A stretch of 64,000 nucleotides of DNA from Botryosphaeria dothidea. Taxonomy: Eukaryota; Ascomycota; Dothideomycetes; Botryosphaeriales; Botryosphaeriaceae. The translations under genes were made by a program, and so were the position numbers. The notes beneath the pieces are model-generated. The model searched no databases, was not told the origin of the DNA, and worked only from the letters and a program-made list of their open reading frames with translations. The stretch spans positions 124,001 to 188,000 of the forward strand of contig WWBZ02000073.1 in NCBI GenBank assembly GCA_011503125.2, read 5' to 3'. Positions within the stretch are counted from its first letter, which is position 1, and each line of letters starts with the position of its first letter. This document shows positions 56,091-64,000 of the stretch, in pieces.

Positions 56091-58861
56091 TACCGCAGGA
56101 ATACATCCCAGATCCCCGATGCATGCGGGACGTAACGAAAAAAGGGTATAGACAGGACTAACTAGCTCGCTCAAACTCTGTTTCGCTGCGCGTCGGACGT
56201 TCTGGAACTAGGGCGGCTGAAGGGATCGTCGGTGTTGATTTATTCTGGCATGTGGCTCTAGGGGAGGCGCTGCGGCTAACGTAGCGTGCAGGTAGTCCTA
56301 CGTACATCTCGTGTCTTCCTGCCATTGCCGCACGGAAGCGGAAGGTATACTGCACAACGTTTGGGTGCTGAGGGAGCGGGAGGGCGCGAAGAGATGTGCC
56401 CAACTATGTAGCCGAAAGGTACCGATGGGATGGTGCCCGGTGCTCCTCGGCAACATAAGATTCGGGATGACCTGGTGCCAAAACGTAGGTGGAAGGAAAT
56501 ATGGCGTGGTAAGAGCGAGAGTCGCTGGCAGGTACACGTGGGGTGGGTTTCAAACGCAAGGTTTAGCCATCTCCGCGGACGATGTAAGAGGAGAGTGTGG
56601 GATACAAGACGACCAGCGCAGTGAAGGCGGGGCAGGTACCGCGAAGAGAAACCCAAGAGCTTTCGGGCATTGGTGAGAAATACATATACAGATGCCGTGC
56701 CCGCGGCCGCCCGAGGCGCCCCGCGGGGCCCAAGGGCGTCTTGACTGAAGCCTTCTGGCGTTTCGATTCGATGCTAAACTCCAGGCCTCGGGTGCCTTCA
56801 CGATGTCGCCTACCAGTTTCATGTCCAGGGCTGTCGTCTCCAATACCACGCAACCGCAGTCAATTCCGTAGTCTTCCTCTCCCGACGCTTTGGCTCGCAC
56901 GACTCCGCCTCCACACTTCGCTTCCATTCCTACCCAATCCAGTGTTGTACGTGCGTAAGGCCTTTCGCTCTGCCTTCACTTTAAGACATTCCTCGTGTTC
57001 GTCAACAATACGACGGCCTACGATTGGTGACGTCTCTCTCCTAAGAGTGTGAGGCAGCGACACGGCACGCATTGAGTTCGAAGTAGTAGAATCCTTGGAT
57101 AGCAGACGACGGAGGAGTAACTCGCTGTGGCGAATGCCTCGGCGGCGAGCAGCCGAAAAAGCAACAGTGGTATGAGGCGAGTTGCGGGGCGGGCTGGTGT
57201 CTCCGGGCCTTTCTATAGAGCACGGGAAATAGAATCAGGCAGTGCTTGGGGGCATACGTCGTTGCAAATTCCAAGTGGCGCTTTTTGGGTTGATATGAAG
57301 CAGTCGCCGCCACTGGTAGCCATAGCGGTAGGAATGGCATGGGTGTTGTGCGGGGCAGAACGCTGCACGGTGGACGGGCAGAGAAAAGAAGTCAAGACTC
57401 ACGCCTTGCCACCAGTCTCCGAAAACTTGGGCGCTACCTGGCGGAAGCCCGAGAAGATAGCCTAAACGAGCGATCAGATTACAGCCCACGGCCTATACTT
57501 CTACCTACAGTAAATGCGACCCCGGTGCAACTTTCAGGCTGGGCCGCGGTACGGCAGGTGAATGGCCCGGTGTCAAGCTGTAATTTGTACCATCGTGCCA
57601 TTGTTCCCGGCACCATCCGACACCATTCGTCCCGCTTCAATCTCTAGGCCGTTGAATGATTCTCGCTCCCTGAATGGCGCCGTCGATAGACGACGAAGGC
57701 TCAACCCAATTTGCTGTGTCTTGTCCCCCAGCCCGTGCCGCCCCGCCTGCCTCACTCCTTTCGCGTTATCCCGCTCTCCCGGAACCTCCACTGGCGGAGA
57801 AGGCTCCGCGCTACAGCCGCACGGACAAATGAATCCGATCAAGCCAGAGCAGGATACGTGAGAGATTGCAGGCGGGCCGCTAGGAGACTCTAGGCGGGGC
57901 CTGCGCACGAGGTGAACCTCGAGACGAAGCTTCAAGGACATCGTGGCGCCGATCTGCCATTTTCCCGTTTCCGGGCTTTTTGAATCGGCGGCGCGATATT
58001 GCCGTTGCACCCTCTCCACCACCAAGACTCGAAAAATCTTCAGGGGAAGTCATTGATGGATTATGCGTGCCATGTGAGATCTACCGCGGAGCAGGGCACG
58101 CAGACCCCACCCCCAGGCCATAAGACTTCGTGATAATATTATCACAGCAGATAGCGTTCCTGGAATAATCACAACCATTGGATTTCTCCTAGTAGCATCC
58201 TTCAGAAACACACCATCTGAATTGCAGCTTGTCTAGAACCCTTGATCAGCCCCTTCAATCCGCCTTTGACGGAGCCGCAACAGTCCTCTAACAAGCCGAA
58301 GGCAAGCGCAGTGCGGAACCGATGGCGGGCAGTCGGCTAAGACGACCAATCGAAGTGCCGAGATAGCTTCAATTCAGGTAAAGCATTCACCTGGCTTCGT
58401 CCACGACATCTGTTGGCGACAGCGGCACATATCTCCGCTTCGTTCTGCAAGATTAAGTTGCATGGCCCTGTTGATCACATGAACGCAGAAAAGCCCACCG
58501 TTCATGCATCAGGCACCTTGCTTCTTTGATCAGCAGCCCACGTGGAGAGATACAATCCCATGCAACATCCTGCAGCAATGTGGGGCGGGCCTAGCCGCGA
58601 GTAGTATCATCGTCGTCAATGTACATAGGATTGTCAGTTCTAGACAAACGGCATCTTCCACCGCTAGGCATGGGACGCTGGAAATCCCCCATTGCCACCC
58701 GTTGCTGAACCCTTGCTGCCACGAAACAGATCGATACGACCGGCGTCATCGCCGTACTACGCTTCTGGAAGCATGTTGGAACTATCATGCTTTTTTGCGG
58801 GAAATGATTCGACGGTCTCAGCGAGTTAGGGTTAGCGGCCGACGCTTTTAACAATAAAAAT

Positions 58862-58954
58862 CGTCCATGGGGAGGGGAAGCATTCGTCCGGACGCGATTG
58901 TATTGCCTTTTTAGGGACAACCCCATCCCTATGAATGCTTCCACTCCCCATAGG
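58862..58954. repeat. Hairpin repeat, copy 2
   Basis: The left arm reads CCATGGGGAGGGGAAGCATT followed by CGTCCGGACG. The right arm (about 58923-58954) is its imperfect inverse (GAATGCTTCCACTCCCC core). The left arm matches the arms of the hairpin at 53992-54082 at most positions. Confidence 0.65.
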
Positions 58955-61900
58955 ACGCGTAATTAGAGCCTTGTCTGGCCTTTTGCTAGGAATGTTATCT
59001 TCGGCACCAACCGTCGGCTGCAGCACCCCTTCGTTCGTCTCGGTTGAGACGCCGACGGAGACATTCCCACGGGGAACAAGGGTCAGTGACGTGGCAGTCC
59101 GTCGATCCAGGAGAGCGGTGATGGTTAGGGTAAGCAGGGCTTGCAGAATAGACCATGGTGTGGAGCTAAGATACGCGTTTGGGGGAAGTCGTGGCCGCGC
59201 TTTGTTAGTTCGAATCATCCCTTTCATTGAGTGCGCGGCAAAGCCTGAATGCAGCACCAACCTTGCCGATGAAAGAGCACTGCGAAGTGTGTCGTTGCCG
59301 GGGACTTCATGACGTATGTGACGATCAGTATTGGACACAGGAATCTCGACCGATGTTCGAGGTGCAGATCTGCCAGTTTGACAGGTTTGACACGCTCGCT
59401 TCAAAAGGAAGAACATGCAGATTCAGCCGAAATGCTGGGTCAAGCAGGAGAAAATGGTGACCAAACGAGGTCGGAATTTGGAATTCAGTGAACCCTTCGC
59501 GAGGAGGTAACTGCTCTTCATCAGAGCCCCTGGATCCAGGCGCATGCGCCATTTTCCATGAATGAGGCCGATATGCTCTCTCCACGCGCTCGCGCTGGCG
59601 GTATTTTCCAGCCGACCAGAGCAGCGAAATCTTAAAATATCACGGTCTCACAGGGACCACATACTTGTAATGCCTCTGGCAGCAAATGACAAGGGCACGT
59701 GCAGCTTACCGTGGGTGCGGTCGCACAAGCGGTGTGCGTGAAGTGCACGTAGGATGAGGTGAAAAGAGGGTTGACAGCCTCGATCACACCTCAGCAGGCA
59801 AGAGCGGTGACCAGTGAAAAGGGCAAAAAATCAGCCGTTAACAGGGACAAGGCGCTTAACAATACTTGTACTTGTGGAGCGAGTCGTACGATGTCCCTCT
59901 TCGCCTCCGGGAGCCCGTGGAACTGATTCGAGTCACGGTTGCCTTTCGTGGTAGTCGAGCCAGCGCAGCGGGCCACGCCGTTACACTCACCGGTGCAGAC
60001 TGGACCATGGCGGGGAAGGCTCCAGATGACATGCGGCAAACGAAGTGAGGATGCAGCGAGTCACAAGGGCCGGCGAAGTCCGCTCGTTGATCCCAATGCC
60101 ACGGGATCCGGATCACAGCTTTTCGCACGCTGCCCTCGCACGACGTCTCCGAGGGTGGGAAAAGGGGGAGCAACGGATCCGCCTCACTCCTCGTGGTGCT
60201 GAGGGCCGGGACGTTGTGATCGCAGCCAAACGCGCGGCCACCGGCACCGACGAGCTGGGAGGGCGAATGTGCGGAATAGAGCAGACCGTCTCGAGCTCTG
60301 AGCGTGAGGCACTGGCGCAGACCTGTAACGTCGGAAATAGTGGGAATGACGACGGTTGAGGAGGCAATAGACCGACCCAGGCGCCTGGAGACAATATCAA
60401 GAAATCAAGGTTGTCGATAAGTGCTTTATCTGCCGGAGCGGAGAAGGCCCCTGTGGCCCGGGCTATATTTGGTGGTGAACCCCTAGGAACAATCAATAGC
60501 GAAACCGGTTTGGCGGATGCGCGCTCGATCTTCGGATGCCTTGTTCCACTTCCGCGAATCACCGGGGTGCCGTATCGGGAGCGGTGCGCGGTCATGTGCT
60601 GGGCCGATGTAGGTATAGGTCCGGGCTGCTATACACCTCGCCGGCCAGAATGGAGATGGACGACGTGCTGACTGAGAGGGTGGAAGGCGAGAAAAGGCTG
60701 ACAGGGGCGTTGGAGATGGGTGGCAGGGCAGACACGCTGCGCCGCAATGCAAGATGAAGCAACCTACCATGTGCGTGATTGAGTGCTGATCGCGACCGGG
60801 AAGGCCAGCGCGTGCCTTGGGCGGGGTCCCAAAGCGTGCTCATGTCCGGGAGGGTGAGTGGGCGCTGGGTCGCGGCGTGGCTGGCGGCGCAGTGAAGGAT
60901 CTCTGGGGCCTGGGATGATTCGCTGCGTCCAGCGCCGCGGGTCGCAGGCACGAACAACACGGTCCGAAGGGAGGTTGATGGAGCGAGCGAGGGACATTTT
61001 GGGGATGTAAAAAAAGGTGTCGGGGAAACGAGCGGGAAATATGGTGAGCGCCGATCCCGCAGTCGATCTCGGATTCTCGCTACTTCCTGCTCTTCTCAGA
61101 GAGGCGCTGGCGGGAACCGGCCGGGCGGTGCGGCGGCCGTTGCAGCTGCGGGCGCAGGCCGGGGAAACCTTGGGTGCACGTTGGAGGTGAGGGCAGGACG
61201 GCGCGACGGGGGAAGCGTTCCGGGTTTTCGCTGGCCGGCGGATCTGCACGAAGAGAGAGGTGAGGCAGCAGGCTGGGTGGTGCTCGGTGGCGTGGGGGTG
61301 CGCGTTGAGAGGGAGGGAGTGTGTGTGTCGCAGGGACGCCGTCCGCCTCACTGCTGCTGCAAGCACGGATATGCTTTGGCGGACGGCGGCATGGCGGGAA
61401 CGTGGCAGAGGGTGCAACGGCGAGATCGTGGAGCTTATGTGAGCGGGCAATCTCTCGTGTCGGGCTGCGAAGAGAGGTCTTGACGGGTTGCTGTCCGCTG
61501 CCAGTGCCTTGCAGCAGATGCAAGGTCCCCGACCAGGACTTCGTCGAAGGCGGGCAGGATCACCGCGCGCGAGAGCCGTTGGCGCCAGCCGCTGCTGCAA
61601 CGGCATGACTTCCGCGCCCGACCACGGCCCACCGCGTTTCAAGAGCGTCATGGAGTCCCGGCGCGCCGGAGTGGGAGAAGGCCTGATGCTGAGAGAAGGA
61701 AGAGGGGCCGCCGCCCGCCCGCCTAACCCAGCCATCTCATCTTCCGCTGCCCCTCCCGCCCGCTGTCCGCCTCGCCTCGCTGCCCGCCTGCCGCGCTGCC
61801 TGCCCGAGCCGCGACGACGAGCCTCGACTATTGCTGCTGCTGTTGCTTGCCGCCGTGGGACGCGCCGCGGGCGAGCGCGCGAGCATGCATCCTTCGCCTC

Positions 61901-62784
61901 GGAAGCGAAGTGCTTAAATGAAGACAGTGCGACTGCGTCGGTGGAAATGAGACCTGTCGCATTCGCCGTCGAGTGGACTATCGCGGTGGCGCTTGTGCCG
62001 AGCAGGCACCCCCCCCGTCAGCAAGACACCGGGGCTTTGAGCACCCCAAGCTCACGGTAGCTTATGCGCGCCCGCTCGGCTGGGTCGCCTGGCTAAGCGC
62101 CAAAGCAACGCTGTTTCGAATCATCACTTTCGCTTGACGCGCGAAGCGGCGAGGAGCTGGCTCCGTCCGACGACGCTTCGCCGGCTGAGCGCCGACTGAC
62201 TGCCGCTCACACTGTCAGTCGGCCGGATGTCCGCCAGTTCTCGTCGCTCTTCACGGACCTTTGCCCCGAACAAGCGCGTGGTGGAGCTGTGCCCGCTCTG
62301 GCTAAACCACCATCATCTCCGCCCCGGCAGCGGCAGCAGCAGCGTGAGCAACCAGCAGCGCAGCACCACCAACCACCGCCGCCGCGGCGTTCATGCATCA
62401 ACGCCCGGAACGCGTGCAGAGCGCACCAATTTGCCCCATGCCGCTGAGAAATCTCGCAGCCGCCGACCGCTTGCACCGCCGTTTCAGGCCGACGACCGCG
62501 AGAGCATCTTCAAGGCCTGGCCCGGGTGGATCGTTCATCCGCCGAGTGCGTGCTTCGACGTGCCGCACCGCAGCCGCAGTTGCCGTCGTCGAACCCAGCC
62601 CGTCGGCGCCCTTGCGACGGGCAAGGGCGCTATAAGGGGCATGGCTGCTCCAGCTCTGACCACAGCGTGGACGGCCCTTCGCGGCGCATCTCGGCGGAAC
62701 CAGGAATCAGATCAGCGATGAATGTCAGCAGGGCATGCATCAGAAGCAAAACGCGCGCGCCTCGCGTCTCGAGCCCCATCCACG

Positions 62785-62815
62785 AGAGAGAGAGAGCGCG
62801 CGCGAGAGAGAGAGG
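62785..62815 (+). repeat. GA/CG microsatellite
   Basis: Two GA runs separated by GCGCGCGC. Confidence 0.7.
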
Positions 62816-63970
62816 GCGGGGGCGGCTGGTCGCATCGTGGAACCCCGGCCCACCATCCCAGTCGTGCCCGTTTTCTTTTTCTTCTCACGACCTCATGGCC
62901 GCGCTGGTGGGAGGGCGTCAGCCGTGGCCTGACTCAGTAGCACGCAGCAGCTGGAGCGCGAGCAGGCAGGCAGGCAGCTGCCAGCCCGCCGCGGTCAGCG
63001 GTGTTTTTGTTTGTCTATTCGTGCAACGTACAACGGCCTGTCCGTATGCATGTGTTGGCAGATGTGAAGCGTCGTGCGCCCAGGACGAGCTGGTGGGCGT
63101 CGCCCTCTCCGCCCTCGCCATCCGCGGATCTGGATGAAATCGTCCCAGCGCCTCGGGTCGCACCTGTGCTCGCCAGTGCTGGACGTGGGAGGCCAGGTAA
63201 GCTTACAACAGCCTGCCCGCTGCCCGCCCTCGCGCGTGTTGCTGGGCTGCCGGGCAGCGAGTCGTGAACGCGTAACGGGACGACCACGAAACCACGACAT
63301 CCAGGAAATCCATTCCAGTGTATTTTCTGTCTTTCAGCTCGCTGCTGCAGCAGTACTAATGCCGCCGTTCCGCAGCAGCCCTTGCGTGCGCACGAAATAT
63401 ACGACAGCCGCGTGCTGCACGGCGGAAGAGCTGGGTAGCTGTCGGCGTCCCGGTCGCGGCGTGAAGAACGGACTCAAGACAGGCTCACCGCAGTTGCAAG
63501 GTCAGCCCGGTAGCGGCGATGAGTGAGCGCCGCGAGCATGTGCGGCCGTCTAGATGATACAAGTGGCGGTCGTGGTGGTGGACGAGGTGCCGTGTCTACC
63601 TGTCGGTCGGGTCATGCAGAGACAGCGCCGCGGTTTGGCTGGGCGAAGGGCTGGCAGTGGCAGCCGATTGGCGGTGAGGTGTTTGCGAGAGAGCGAATGG
63701 CGGCGCCGGCCGGGCAGCTCTGCGCTCCGACGCAGCGGAGAGCTAGCAGACGCGGCGTCGCTTTTGCGCCGGCAGTGCGGGCATCATCGCGTGCGGACGG
63801 GTCGGCCGGGGTGTTTGCTGCTTCAGCGATGGCTGGGCGGCGGCAAAGCAGCGAGAGAGGATGCAGATGCTGGTGTTGATCTGGTCTGGCAGAAGCAGGA
63901 TCAGAAGAAGAAGGAGCAGCCGGCGCAGGAAGCAGCGGCGGCGGTGGCAGCAACGCCCGAAGCAGCAAGT

Positions 63971-64000
63971 ATGTACCAGCAACAGAAGCAGCAGGCAAGC
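63971..64000 (+). CDS. Possible start of a Gln-rich protein running off the edge
   Basis: ATG followed by an open Gln/Lys-rich frame (MYQQQKQQAS) to the last base. The preceding 10 kb without genes and with CAG-rich stretches would fit a long leader of a regulatory gene. Only ten codons are visible, so this is speculative. Confidence 0.2.
   Translation, partial: MYQQQKQQAS

Larger units (their letters stand above)
53699..63970. other. Gene-poor, GC-rich 10.3-kb region
   Basis: No open frame in this stretch shows a recognisable domain, signal peptide with splice support, or consistent coding character. The longest frames (for example 60764-61735 minus) are Arg/Pro/Ser-rich products of GC bias. 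The region is marked by C17 and G17 homopolymers, CT/GA microsatellites and two related hairpins. It may be heterochromatic, hold non-coding RNAs, or serve as a long upstream region of a gene at the right edge. Confidence 0.5.

Noticed and set aside
58832..59416. 194-codon minus-strand frame
   Set aside because: It runs through the hairpin repeat and has no domain or consistent composition.
60764..61735. 323-codon minus-strand frame
   Set aside because: Arg/Pro/Ser/Ala-rich without motif, other frames in the same stretch are equally open, typical of GC-rich non-coding DNA.
1..64000. Large-scale RIP or transposon invasion
   Set aside because: No long AT-rich blocks, no transposase or reverse transcriptase frames; only isolated RIP-compatible changes were seen.

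Overview
The window reads as chromosomal DNA of a filamentous ascomycete (Pezizomycotina, most likely Dothideomycetes-like). Nearly every gene is interrupted by short introns of about 48-106 bp with GT..AG ends and CTAAC/CTGAC-type branch sites. The families are also fungal: Zn2Cys6 regulators, a HET-domain protein, RTA1, a SABATH-type methyltransferase, fungal GH16/GH18 enzymes and L-rhamnonate dehydratase. No prokaryotic operon structure, CRISPR, rRNA or convincing tRNA was seen.

Layout. 0-14 kb is an accessory region: a multi-pass membrane protein, a Zn2Cys6 regulator with an unresolved reading-frame change, a small secreted protein, an alpha-dioxygenase (PIOX)-like heme enzyme, a decayed fragment and a ferric reductase carrying an in-frame stop plus frame breaks. 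14.6-25.6 kb holds four carbohydrate genes: a GPI-like GH16 protein and a GH18 chitinase (divergent), an NDP-sugar 6-dehydrogenase of the UDP-N-acetylhexosamine type, and a chitin-synthase-like GT2 polymerase. Together they suggest synthesis and remodelling of an acidic amino-sugar polymer, which is the most interesting system here. 26.3-35 kb contains a broken regulator, a P450 with an altered heme loop, an RTA1 membrane protein, a Zn2Cys6 regulator with a GC-AG intron and a SABATH-type methyltransferase. This could be a small tailoring-type metabolic group without a core synthase.

35.5-48.4 kb is a more ordinary stretch of intact fungal genes of mostly unknown function plus a HET-domain protein. 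49.3-53.7 kb has L-rhamnonate dehydratase (L-rhamnose catabolism) divergently paired with a large Zn2Cys6 regulator over a 236-bp shared promoter. 53.7-64 kb is gene-poor and GC-rich, with homopolymer runs, CT/GA microsatellites and two copies of a short hairpin repeat. It may be the long upstream region of a gene beginning at or beyond the right edge.

Gene models were assembled by eye from splice signals, phase agreement and recalled family motifs. Coordinates run from start codon to stop codon and include introns. No database search was possible.
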